Of a DNA stretch of 64,000 nt, positions 11,018-18,935 are shown one piece after another. Both the position numbers and the translations under genes were made by a program. Numbering within the stretch: position 1 is the stretch's first letter; the number at the start of each line of letters is the position of its first letter. The notes beneath the pieces were generated by a model. That model had not been told where the DNA came from, did no database searches, and saw only the letters and a program-made list of their open reading frames with translations. Source of the DNA: Pseudonocardia nematodicida (GTDB lineage: Bacteria; Actinomycetota; Actinomycetes; Mycobacteriales; Pseudonocardiaceae); contig NZ_JBEDNQ010000006.1 in assembly GCF_040105385.1 (NCBI RefSeq), positions 1 through 64,000 on the forward strand. Reading direction: 5' to 3'.

Positions 11018-11829
11018 CACGGCGCACCCGTCCCCATCGGCGCCCCCATCGGCATGCCGGCCGGCGGCCCCACCGGCGCCGTCCGCGGGGTCCCGGACAG
11101 CTCGCCCAGTGCGGCCAGCACCGCGTCGGGGGTCGGGGCCCCCAGCCGGCCCGCGGCGACGCCGTCGCGCAGCAGCAGCACCTGGTCGGACACCGATGCC
11201 GCGAGCGGGTCGTGGGTGACCATCACGACGGTCTGGCCGTAGTCGTCGACACAGCCGCGCAGCAGGCCGAGCAGCTCCCGTCCCGACGCGGTGTCCAGCG
11301 AGCCGGTCGGCTCGTCGGCGACCACGATGTCGGGGCGGTTCAGCAGCGCCCGGGCCACCGCGACCCGCTGCCGCTGCCCGCCGGAGAGCTCGGCCGGCAG
11401 GTGCCGCAGCCGGTTGCCGATACCCAGCCGGCCCACCAGCTCCGCCCGCCACCCCGGGTCCGGGCGGCGCCCCGCGAGCGACGCGGCCAGGTCGATGTTC
11501 TCGCCGGCCGTCAGGTGCGGCAGCAGGTTGCCGTCCTGGAAGATCATCCCGATCCGGTCCCGGCGCACCCGGGTCAGCGCCGCGTCGTCGAGCGGGCCGA
11601 GGTCGGTCCCGCCGAGCAGCACCTGCCCCGACGTCGGCCGGTCCAGCCCGGCGAGGCAGTGCAGCAGGGTCGACTTGCCCGATCCGGACGGGCCCATCAC
11701 GGCGGTGAACCGGCCCGCGGGCAGGGACAGGCTGATCCCGTTCAGCGCCCGCACGGTGCCGCTGCCCCCGCCGTAGGAACGCACCAGGCCGATCGCGGCG
11801 GCCGCGACCGCCGGGTCGGGGGCGCTCAC
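11014..11829 (-). CDS. ABC transporter ATP-binding protein (LolD/MacB class)
   Basis: This 271-residue ATPase has Walker A GPSGSGKST, Q-loop FQDGNLLPHLT, signature LSGGQRQRVAVARAL, Walker B IVVADEPTGSLD and the switch His in VMVTHDPLA. The sequence after Walker A (LLHCLAGLDRPTSGQV) is characteristic of the MacB/LolD class that partners FtsX-type permeases. The C-terminus carries a Met/Pro/Gly-rich tail of about 25 residues (GMPMGAPMGTGAPW), which is unusual for the family. Its GTG start overlaps the small upstream membrane peptide, and its stop overlaps the permease, giving a three-gene coupled unit. Confidence 0.93.
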   Translation of the reverse strand: MSAPDPAVAAAAIGLVRSYGGGSGTVRALNGISLSLPAGRFTAVMGPSGSGKSTLLHCLAGLDRPTSGQVLLGGTDLGPLDDAALTRVRRDRIGMIFQDGNLLPHLTAGENIDLAASLAGRRPDPGWRAELVGRLGIGNRLRHLPAELSGGQRQRVAVARALLNRPDIVVADEPTGSLDTASGRELLGLLRGCVDDYGQTVVMVTHDPLAASVSDQVLLLRDGVAAGRLGAPTPDAVLAALGELSGTPRTAPVGPPAGMPMGAPMGTGAPW

Positions 11830-11948
11830 CGGGACTCCCCCCGCTCGGCCCACTCCTGCAGCAGCGGCAGGACCGCGACGGACAGCAACATCACCAACGC
11901 GACCGCGCCACCCAGCACGGTGGCCCCGTTCGCCAGCACCTCGATCAT
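11826..11948 (-). CDS. Small single-span membrane peptide coupled to ABC transporter (hypothetical)
   Basis: This 40-residue open frame starts at ATG 11948 and stops inside the GTG start of the ATPase (GTGA overlap). It encodes MIEVLANGATVLGGAVALVM and a following hydrophobic stretch, making one transmembrane helix, then a short charged tail ending ERGESR. A longer version from 12044 is possible, but its extra N-terminus is Arg/Pro-rich and looks noncoding. The overlap with the ATPase supports real translation. The function is unknown; it could be a transporter accessory peptide. I do not recognise a named family. Confidence 0.55.
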   Translation of the reverse strand: MIEVLANGATVLGGAVALVMLLSVAVLPLLQEWAERGESR

Positions 11949-12070
11949 GACCACGACCCTGCCGCCGGACGGGTCCCGTCCGCATCGGACCACGGGACGG
12001 TCCTCCCGACCGGGTGGCTCGTACTTCCGGCCGAGGTCGATCACCGGTTCTCCGACCTAGGGTGGCCGCC

Positions 12071-13303
12071 ATGACCGGCCCGACCGTCGTCCTTCCCCGC
12101 GCGCCGGGCACCCCGGCCCGGCCGCTGCTGTTCACCGTCGAGGTGTTCGGCTACCTGGCGTGGCTGACCTTCGACGTGCTGCTCGGAGCGTCGCTGTCCG
12201 GGGCGGGGAACTGGGAGTTCGCGAGCCCGCTGTCGGGCGCGGTGGTCGCGGCCGTCGTGCTGACCCGCTACCGCTACCCGCCCGTCCCGGTGGCGTTCGT
12301 CGCGTTCGTCGTGTCCGCGGTGCTCTCGGTGCTCTCGGCCTTCTCCGGGCTGTTCGCCACGCTCTCGGTCCCCTACCTCTCCGTCGCGGTGCCGGCACCG
12401 TCGCTGACCGAGCTGTTCGCGCTGGCCGTCGTCACGGTGGCGGCGATCCGGCACGGGTCCGGGACGGCCGCGGTGGCGGCCGGAGCGGTGTCCTTCGTGG
12501 TGATCGTCGCGGTACCGATCCTGCGGTTCGGGTTCAGGGGCATCCCACCGGAGTTCGTCGTGCTCGCCGGGGTCGGCTGGGCCGGCACCGTCGGCGTCGC
12601 CGCCGTGCTCCGGGAGATCCGGCTCCGGCGCGCCGCACGGCTGGAACGGGCCCGGTCCGACGAGCGGATGGAGCTGGCCCGCGAGCTGCACGACGTCGTC
12701 GCCCACCACGTCACCGGCATCGTCGTCGCCGCGCAGGCGGCCGTCACCGTGGCGCGGACCCGGCCCGAGGAGGCGGGACCGGCGCTCGAGTCGATCGAGC
12801 GGGCCGGCGCCGAGGCGCTGGCCGGGATGCGCCGGATGGTCGGCGTGCTGCGCGGCGGGGACGACGCGGACCACGCCGGCGAGCGCGCCGTCGGGCACGG
12901 ACCATCCGATGTGGACGAGCTCGTCGCGCGGTTCGACCCGGCCGGGGACCGGACGGTGCTCGACCGCGACCCGGACCTCACCGACGCGGCACTGCCACCG
13001 GGTGTGGGCGAGACCGCCTACCGCGTCGTGCAGGAGTCGCTGACCAACGTGCACCGGCACGCCTCCGACGCGACGACCGTCCACGTCGGACTGCGCCTGC
13101 GGGACGGGGCGCTGGAGGTCGCCGTCCGGAACGAGGGCGGGTCCGGTGACCGGCGCCCGCTGGCCCGCGACCGCGGCGGCTTCGGCCTGGCCGGGATGGC
13201 CGAGCGGGTCGGCGCGCTCGGCGGGACGCTGCGGGTCGGCCCGGACGGCCCGGGCAGCTGGCTGGTGCTGGCCGAGCTGCCGGTCGCGGCGGTGGTCCGA
13301 TGA
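12071..13303 (+). CDS. Membrane sensor histidine kinase, NarL/DesK type
   Basis: This 410-residue kinase has about five to six hydrophobic segments in residues 20-190. A HisKA_3 dimerisation domain follows, with the phosphoacceptor in RELHDVVAHHVTG (His207). A HATPase domain is seen from about residue 300 (N-box ESLTNVHRHA, then GGFGLAGMAERVGALGG). It reads away from the ABC operon and overlaps its response regulator by ATGA. Divergent placement with an FtsX-type exporter is a common arrangement for sensing an exported or toxic compound, which is an inference here. Confidence 0.9.
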   Translation: MTGPTVVLPRAPGTPARPLLFTVEVFGYLAWLTFDVLLGASLSGAGNWEFASPLSGAVVAAVVLTRYRYPPVPVAFVAFVVSAVLSVLSAFSGLFATLSVPYLSVAVPAPSLTELFALAVVTVAAIRHGSGTAAVAAGAVSFVVIVAVPILRFGFRGIPPEFVVLAGVGWAGTVGVAAVLREIRLRRAARLERARSDERMELARELHDVVAHHVTGIVVAAQAAVTVARTRPEEAGPALESIERAGAEALAGMRRMVGVLRGGDDADHAGERAVGHGPSDVDELVARFDPAGDRTVLDRDPDLTDAALPPGVGETAYRVVQESLTNVHRHASDATTVHVGLRLRDGALEVAVRNEGGSGDRRPLARDRGGFGLAGMAERVGALGGTLRVGPDGPGSWLVLAELPVAAVVR

Positions 13304-13941
13304 CCATCACCGTGCTGCTGGCCGACGACCAGGAGATGGTCCGCACCGGCTTCCGGCTGATCCTCTCCGCGGAGGAGGGCATCGAGGTCGTCGGCGAGGC
13401 CGGGACCGGCGACGACGCGGTACGCCTGGCGAGGGAGCTCCGCCCGGACGTCGTGCTGATGGACATCCGGATGCCCGGCATCGACGGGCTCGAGGCCACG
13501 AAGCGGCTCCGCGCCGATCCCGCGCCGCCCCGGATCGTCGTGGTGACCACGTTCGACCTCGACGAGTACGTCTACGGGGCGCTGCGCTCGGGCTCGTGCG
13601 GGTTCCTGCTCAAGGACGCCGGACCGCGACTGCTGGTCGAGGCGGTGCGGGCCGCCGCCGCGGGCGACTCGCTGGTGTCGCCGTCGGTGACGGTGCGGCT
13701 GCTGGAGCGGCTGACCGAACCGGCACCGGCACGCCCGGACGTGCGCGGGAGGCTCTCCCCGCGCGAGCTCGACGTCGCCCGGGCGGTCGCTCGTGGGCGG
13801 ACCAACCACGAGATCGCCGGCGACCTGTTCCTGTCGCTGTCCACGGTCAAGACCCACCTGACCAACATCGGGTCCAAGCTGGACGCCCGGAACCGGGTCG
13901 AGATCGCCGCGTGGGCGTGGGAGAACCGGCTGGTCGAGTGA
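13300..13941 (+). CDS. LuxR/NarL-family response regulator
   Basis: This 213-residue protein has a receiver domain with acidic residues at 9-10 and phosphoacceptor Asp55 in LMDIRMPG. A conserved Lys follows in LLKDAG, then a C-terminal LuxR helix-turn-helix (LSPRELDVARAVARGRTNHE and FLSLSTVKTHLTNIGSKL). It starts inside the kinase stop, so the pair is stoichiometrically linked. The divergent ABC operon, about 120 bases from the kinase start, is a likely target but is not proven. Confidence 0.93.
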   Translation: MTITVLLADDQEMVRTGFRLILSAEEGIEVVGEAGTGDDAVRLARELRPDVVLMDIRMPGIDGLEATKRLRADPAPPRIVVVTTFDLDEYVYGALRSGSCGFLLKDAGPRLLVEAVRAAAAGDSLVSPSVTVRLLERLTEPAPARPDVRGRLSPRELDVARAVARGRTNHEIAGDLFLSLSTVKTHLTNIGSKLDARNRVEIAAWAWENRLVE

Positions 13942-14026
13942 GCGGTGCCCGGCCGGTTCGGACGGCGGCGGGAGCACGCACGGCGGTCCGTGGCGGCGAC
14001 CCCGGAGGCCGTGGCGATGCCGGCGG

Positions 14027-14296
14027 TCAGGCCCGCGCCGGGACGACGGCCCGGGGCCGCCGCTGGGCCGGGATCCGGTTCCGCAGATCCGTGACGTCGT
14101 CGGCCGGGGTGGCGACCGTGACCGGGGCGGGCCGGACGGGCGTGCACTCGGCGGCGCCGGCCGCGTCGCGGGCAGCGGCCTTCGCAGTGCGCTCGGACGC
14201 GACCGCGTCCCACAGCTCGAACAGCGGGTGCGCGGCCATCAGGCCGAGCAGCGCGACACCGGGGATCACCAGCAGCGAGGTCAGCAGCAGCTCCAT
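14027..14296 (-). CDS. Small membrane-anchored hypothetical protein
   Basis: This 89-residue frame begins MELLLTSLLVIPGVALLGLM, an N-terminal membrane helix or uncleaved signal anchor. The remainder is Ala/Arg/Pro-rich and ends in a basic tail. It lies 140 bases downstream of def on the same strand. Codon bias fits a coding sequence and the hydrophobic N-terminus is convincing, but I do not recognise the family. No function is proposed. Confidence 0.5.
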   Translation of the reverse strand: MELLLTSLLVIPGVALLGLMAAHPLFELWDAVASERTAKAAARDAAGAAECTPVRPAPVTVATPADDVTDLRNRIPAQRRPRAVVPARA

Positions 14297-14436
14297 GCCC
14301 ACTACGGTGCAGGTCAGGGGCCTCCTCCGGCATCGGCCGGAGGTACCGTTCGCACCCGGCCGGCCTCCACCCACGGGCCTACGGGGAGATCGGCCGTGGG
14401 TCCTCGGGGTCGGCCTCGGGGTCGGCTCGGGGTCGA

Positions 14437-15018
14437 TCAGTTTCGGGGTACGTCCTCGGCCTCGGTGGTGGCCGGGTCCCACGAGTCGTCCGGTCCGCCC
14501 CAGCCGTTGCGCTTGAGGGTCTTCTTCGCCGCCCGCTGGTTGCGGCCCATCAGCCGGTCCAGGTAGATCGTGCCGTCGAGATGGTCGACCTCGTGCTGCA
14601 GACAGCGCGCGAAGAAGCCCTTCCCCTCGATGTCGACGGGCTCGCCGTCGACATCGGTCCCGGTCACCCGGGCCCACTCGGCCCGGCCGGTCGCGAAGCT
14701 CTCGCCCGGCACGGACAGGCAGCCCTCCATGTCCTCGTCCGGGTCCGGCATGGACTCCGGCAGCGGACCGGTCTCCAGCACCGGGTTGAGCACGTGCCCG
14801 CGCCGCATCGTGCGGGTCTCCTCGTCGGGGCAGTCGAAGACGAACAGCCGCAGGTCGACGCCCACCTGGTTCGCGGCGAGGCCGACGCCCTCGGCCGCGG
14901 CCATCGTCGCGAACATGTCGTCGACCAGCGTCCGGATCTCGTCGTCGACCTGCTCGACCTCGCGGGTCGGCCGGTGCAGCACGGGATCGCCGACCATGCG
15001 GATGCGCAGAACCGTCAC
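14437..15018 (-). CDS. def: Peptide deformylase
   Basis: This 193-residue metalloenzyme removes the N-formyl group from new proteins. All three family motifs are present: EGVGLAANQVG (43-53), EGCLSVPGE (98-106, metal ligand Cys100) and QHEVDHLDG (141-149, ligands His142 and His146, catalytic Glu143). The GTG start at 15018 gives MVGDPVLHRP at the usual place. The neighbours match the order at M. tuberculosis Rv0429c (def)-Rv0430-Rv0431. The C-terminal extension after MGRNQRAAKK is as in mycobacterial Def. Confidence 0.96.
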   Translation of the reverse strand: MTVLRIRMVGDPVLHRPTREVEQVDDEIRTLVDDMFATMAAAEGVGLAANQVGVDLRLFVFDCPDEETRTMRRGHVLNPVLETGPLPESMPDPDEDMEGCLSVPGESFATGRAEWARVTGTDVDGEPVDIEGKGFFARCLQHEVDHLDGTIYLDRLMGRNQRAAKKTLKRNGWGGPDDSWDPATTEAEDVPRN

Positions 15019-15244
15019 GGTCGCAGGGTACGGTCGGCCCACCCGCTCCCGGCGCACCCCCGTACCGGACGGGTGAACCCGGCCCGACCGGGCGGTTCGC
15101 CCCGCCGACGGGGCGCGTCGCGCCCCGGGACCGTTGGTCCCGTGTGGTTCACTGACCCCGCGAATGACAGGCGTGTCATTCGGTGCGGTTCCGGGCTGGA
15201 GGACAGGCCGGAACCGTCCGGTCGTCGGCCGCTCGAGGAGCGTG

Positions 15245-15559
15245 ATGGAGTCCGCTGGGTCCCTGTCGGAACGCCGCGGAGCGCAGGGTCGCTCCGCCGC
15301 CCCCTCCCGCGAGCTCGACCGCCGGGAGCGCGAGATCCTCGCGTTCGAGGCCCAGTGGTGGAAGTACGCGGGGGCGAAGGAACAGGCGATCCGCGAACTG
15401 TTCGACATGTCCGCCACCCGCTACTACCAGGTGCTGAACGCGCTGGTCGACAAGCCCGAGGCGTTGGCGGCCGACCCGCTGCTGGTCAAGCGCCTGCGCC
15501 GGCTGCGCTCCAGCAGGCAGCGCACCCGTGCCGCCCGGCGGCTGGGCCTCGAGCCCTGA
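15245..15559 (+). CDS. DUF3263 family protein (Rv0430-like)
   Basis: This 104-residue protein belongs to DUF3263, a small actinobacterial family resembling a sigma-factor-like or helix-turn-helix DNA-binding module. The diagnostic stretch is REILAFEAQWWKYAGAKEQA followed by IRELFDMSATRYYQVLNALV. The C-terminus is Arg-rich (RLRRLRSSRQRTRAARRLG), consistent with nucleic-acid contact. It is divergent from def and precedes the LytR_C gene, as in M. tuberculosis Rv0430-Rv0431. The ATG at 15245 matches the conserved core well. Confidence 0.85.
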   Translation: MESAGSLSERRGAQGRSAAPSRELDRREREILAFEAQWWKYAGAKEQAIRELFDMSATRYYQVLNALVDKPEALAADPLLVKRLRRLRSSRQRTRAARRLGLEP

Positions 15560-15645
15560 TCCGGCCCCGGCCCTGAGCGCCACGCAGTCCTGACGATCAC
15601 CTTGCTCGACCATCACGCCGTGAGCCGTATCCACCGGAGGTCACG

Positions 15646-16353
15646 ATGACCGCACCCGCGTCCGGCGGGCAGTCGCCGCTCAAGATCGCCGGCATCGCCC
15701 TGATCGGGGTCGGTGTCGTCGCCGGGGTGGTGGGCCTGTTCGGACTCGGCGGCGACGGTGACGGGGGCAACCAGGCCGCGCCGGCCCCGACCGCGAGCGC
15801 CGGGCCCGAGCCGGGGCAGGGCGAGCAGCCCGCTCCCGGCGAGGACGGGGCCACGCCGGACGAGAACGGTGCCGGCGGCGCCGGTTCCGGCGACGGCACG
15901 TCCGGTGCGGACGGCACCGCGGGCGAGGACGGCACCTCCCCCTTCACCCCCGGCGCCCCGGGGACCCCGGGCTCGCCCGGGTTCGACGGTGCCGGCGACG
16001 GTGTCCAGCCGCCTGCGGCCGCACCCGGTCCCGCCGCCCCCGGCGCGGTGCGGGAGTCGGCGCCGGCCGTCCGCCCGGCCGTCCGGATCTACAACAACTC
16101 GACGATCCGTGGTCTCGCCGAGCAGGCAGCCTCCGAGTTCCGGTCGAACGGCTGGGATGTCGCACAGGTACAGAACTACTCGCAGGGCGTCATCCCGACG
16201 AGCACCGTCTACTACCGCGGCGCCGACGAGAAGGCCGCGGCCGACGAGATCGCGCAGCGGTTCGGCATGCGGGCCGAACCCCGGTTCGACGGCATCCAGG
16301 ACGCCACACCCGGCCTGATCGTGATCGTCACCCGGGACTTCTCGGCGGCCTGA
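15646..16353 (+). CDS. LytR_C-domain membrane protein (VirR/Rv0431-like)
   Basis: This 235-residue protein has a short cytoplasmic N-terminus and one membrane helix (IAGIALIGVGVVAGVVGLFG, about 14-33). A Gly/Ala/Asp-rich linker of about 115 residues follows, then a C-terminal LytR_C domain from about 145 (RIYNNSTIRGLAEQAASEF; VYYRGADEKAAADEIAQRFG). The counterpart by position and architecture is M. tuberculosis Rv0431 (VirR), linked to envelope integrity and vesicle release. It follows the DUF3263 gene by 86 bases. The long low-complexity spacer probably lets the domain reach the cell wall. Confidence 0.85.
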   Translation: MTAPASGGQSPLKIAGIALIGVGVVAGVVGLFGLGGDGDGGNQAAPAPTASAGPEPGQGEQPAPGEDGATPDENGAGGAGSGDGTSGADGTAGEDGTSPFTPGAPGTPGSPGFDGAGDGVQPPAAAPGPAAPGAVRESAPAVRPAVRIYNNSTIRGLAEQAASEFRSNGWDVAQVQNYSQGVIPTSTVYYRGADEKAAADEIAQRFGMRAEPRFDGIQDATPGLIVIVTRDFSAA

Positions 16354-16382
16354 CCACCGACCCCGCTCCCCAGCGCGCGAAC

Positions 16383-16412
16383 GACCCCGGACGCACCGGA
16401 GCGTCCGGGGTC
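16383..16412. terminator. Bidirectional terminator after LytR_C gene
   Basis: GACCCCGGACGC (16383-16394) pairs perfectly with 16401-16412 around ACCGGA. It lies between convergent genes, 30 bases past the LytR_C stop. Confidence 0.75.
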
Positions 16413-16420
16413 ATCGCATG

Positions 16421-16489
16421 TCAGGCGCCCCGGCGCTGCGACATCAAGCGCCCCGGCGCTGCGACATCAAGCGCCCCGGCGCTGCGCGT
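16421..16489. repeat. Three tandem 23-bp repeats at the 3' end of the AAA ATPase gene
   Basis: Units at 16421-16443, 16444-16466 and 16467-16489 share the core CAAGCGCCCCGGCGCTGCG, with one change in the first unit and a divergent end in the third. The third unit is the stop codon and last codons of the ATPase gene. The other two are extra copies downstream of the stop. The arrangement looks like slippage or duplication of the gene terminus. Confidence 0.85.
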
Positions 16490-18911
16490 AGGCCGCGAGG
16501 TCCGCGACCTGCACCGGGTCCAGCGACGGGCGCACGGTCTCCCGGGCCGCCGCCACGTGCGCGGCCGTCACCTCGCCGGCCTCGAGCGACTCCCGCATCG
16601 CGGTGAGCGCGGCCTCGCGGAGCAGGGCGGCGCAGTCGGCGGCCGAGTAGCCCTCCAGGTCGGCGGCCAGCTCGTCGAGGTCCACGTCGTCGGCCAGCGG
16701 GACGTTCCGGCCGGCGGCACGCAGGATGTCGGCACGGGCCTCGGCGTCCGGCGGCGGCACGAACACCAGCCGTTCCAGCCGGCCCGGACGCAGCAGCGCC
16801 GGGTCGATCAGCTCGGGCCGGTTCGTCGCCCCCACCACCACGACCTCGCGCAGCGGGCTCGCCCCGTCCATCTCGGTGAGCAGCGCGGCGACCACCCGGT
16901 CGGCGACACCGGCGTCGGTGGAGCCGCCCCGCCGCGGGGCGAGCGCGTCCACCTCGTCCAGGAAGATCAGCGCGGGGGCGGCCTCGGCGGCCTTCCGGAA
17001 CAGCTCGCGGACGGCCCGCTCGGACTCGCCGACGTACTTGTCCAGCAGCTCGGCGCCCTTGACCGCGAACACGTTGAGGTCACCGGACCCGGCCAGCGCA
17101 CGGAGCAGGAACGTCTTGCCGCCACCGGGCGGGCCGTAGATCAGGACCCCGCGCGGGGCGTCGACGCCGAGCCGGGCGAACGAGTCCGGGTGCCGCAGCG
17201 GCCACAGCACGGCCTCGGTCAGCGACCGCTTGACCTCGGCCATGTCACCGACGTCGTCGAGGGTCAGGCCGCCGGCGCTCAGCGTCCCGCCGCCGGACAG
17301 CGAGATGGGGCGGACCGAGCCGACGGCGTCGAGCAGGTCCTGCTGCCGGATCTCCACCGGAGCGCGGTCGGCCTCGTCCGGGTCGCCGGCACCGTCCCGC
17401 AGGGCTGCGGCGATCGCGGCCTCCCGGCGGACGGCCGCGAGGTCGGCGACGACGAAGCCGGGGGTGCGTCCGGCGATCACCCCGAGATCGACGTCGGCGG
17501 CCCGCGGGACCCCGGACAGCAGGCGTTCCAGCAGCGCCCGGCGCGTCGCGGCGTCCGGCAGGGCGACGGTGAGCTCACGGTCGACGAGGTCGGGCGCTCG
17601 CAGCCGGGGGTCGAGCGCCTCGGGCTCGGCACTGGTGGCGACGAGCGCGGGCCCGCCCGGCGCGGTGGCGGTGCGCAGCTCGTCGAGCACCAGGGTGGCC
17701 AGCGGGGGCGGGTTCGACGCCGGGAGCAGGGCGTGCGCGTCGTGCAGCAGCAGCACGGCGGGACCGCCGTCCGGCGTCGGCCTGGCATCGGCGATCGCGC
17801 TCCGGACCTGCTCGGCGGCCGCCGCGGGCTCGAGTGCGGCGACGGCCGGCCCGACCAGTTCGACGCAGCGGGCCCCGGCGGCCGCGGCGGCGCTGCGCAC
17901 CAGCGTGGCCTTGCCCGCGCCCTCGGGTCCGGAGACGAGCACGCCGAGCCGGGCGTCGCCGCCGAGCCGGGTCAGCAGCTCCGGCCGCTCGAACATCAGC
18001 TCCAGCCAGTCCAGCAGGCGGCGGGCGACCGGCTCGTTCGCCGCGAGCTCGTCGAGCGCGAGCGGCGGGGGCTCGCTCCCCGGGGTGGCCGCGGCGCCCT
18101 CCGGGTCGTGGTCGGTGTGCCGGCCGGCGGCGTACCCCTCGGCCGCCGGGCCACCGGGCCCGGCGCCGGCACGACCGGCGGGCACGTGCCCCGCCACCGG
18201 ATCACCGGTCCGGCCGGCGGCGCCCTGGCGTGGGGCCGCGTTCCCGGCGTTCGCCGGCGTGTACGGCCCGACCCCTCCGGCCGGGCCCGCGGCCGCGGCC
18301 GGCGACGCGCGCGGCGCAGAGGTGAGCACGGTGCCGGTGTCCGGCCCACCCTCCCAGCCGACGACCGTCGAGGGCGCCACGACGACCGGTCCGGGCCCGG
18401 GGTCGGCGACCGCGACGGTCAGCAGCTCCGAGGTCCAGGTCCCGCCGACCGCGGCGGCCAGCGCGCGGCGCACCGAGTGCACGTCCGCCCCCGGGGGTGG
18501 GGCGATGTCCTGCGGGAGCAGCGAGACCGCGTCGCCACGGACGAGGATCTTGCCCATCAGCGCCAGCCGGAGGGTCTCCGGGCCGACCGAGGTCGTCGCG
18601 AGTCGCGAACCGACCAGGCGCACCGACGCCGCCGGGACCACCTCGGCCGGGGCGACGACGACGGTCGCCCCGTCGGTCAGCCCCGCGTTGGACAGCGTCA
18701 CGTCGTCCAGGCTCGCCTGGCCGTGCGGTCCGACCGGGTCCCCGGCGACGGCCAGGGCCGCCGTCACCCGCGCCCCGGTGAGCGTCACCGCGTCCCACGA
18801 GCGCAGGCCGAGCCCGGCCAGCACCTCGGGATGCAGCCGGATCACCCCACGCCGGGCGTCGGCTGCCGACGGGGCCAGGCGTGCGACCAGGGTCAGCGAG
18901 GGCTCTCCCAC
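16467..18911 (-). CDS. CDC48/VCP-like double AAA ATPase (Rv0435c-like)
   Basis: This 814-residue protein has an N-terminal double-psi-barrel-like region (residues 1-180), a Pro/Gly/Ala-rich linker (about 185-285) and two AAA modules. D1 has Walker A GPEGAGKAT (328-336), but its Walker B reads LLLHDAH (387-393), lacking the usual DE pair, so it may bind ATP without hydrolysing it. D2 is canonical: GPPGGGKTF (593-601), LIFLDEVDALAP (648-659), and TNRPELIDPALLRPGRLERL as second region of homology. It is probably an unfoldase or remodeller. It follows pssA by 24 bases, as in M. tuberculosis Rv0435c-Rv0436c. Confidence 0.9.
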   Translation of the reverse strand: MGEPSLTLVARLAPSAADARRGVIRLHPEVLAGLGLRSWDAVTLTGARVTAALAVAGDPVGPHGQASLDDVTLSNAGLTDGATVVVAPAEVVPAASVRLVGSRLATTSVGPETLRLALMGKILVRGDAVSLLPQDIAPPPGADVHSVRRALAAAVGGTWTSELLTVAVADPGPGPVVVAPSTVVGWEGGPDTGTVLTSAPRASPAAAAGPAGGVGPYTPANAGNAAPRQGAAGRTGDPVAGHVPAGRAGAGPGGPAAEGYAAGRHTDHDPEGAAATPGSEPPPLALDELAANEPVARRLLDWLELMFERPELLTRLGGDARLGVLVSGPEGAGKATLVRSAAAAAGARCVELVGPAVAALEPAAAAEQVRSAIADARPTPDGGPAVLLLHDAHALLPASNPPPLATLVLDELRTATAPGGPALVATSAEPEALDPRLRAPDLVDRELTVALPDAATRRALLERLLSGVPRAADVDLGVIAGRTPGFVVADLAAVRREAAIAAALRDGAGDPDEADRAPVEIRQQDLLDAVGSVRPISLSGGGTLSAGGLTLDDVGDMAEVKRSLTEAVLWPLRHPDSFARLGVDAPRGVLIYGPPGGGKTFLLRALAGSGDLNVFAVKGAELLDKYVGESERAVRELFRKAAEAAPALIFLDEVDALAPRRGGSTDAGVADRVVAALLTEMDGASPLREVVVVGATNRPELIDPALLRPGRLERLVFVPPPDAEARADILRAAGRNVPLADDVDLDELAADLEGYSAADCAALLREAALTAMRESLEAGEVTAAHVAAARETVRPSLDPVQVADLAAYAQRRGA

Positions 18912-18935
18912 GCCCTCAACCTATCCGACAGGCGA

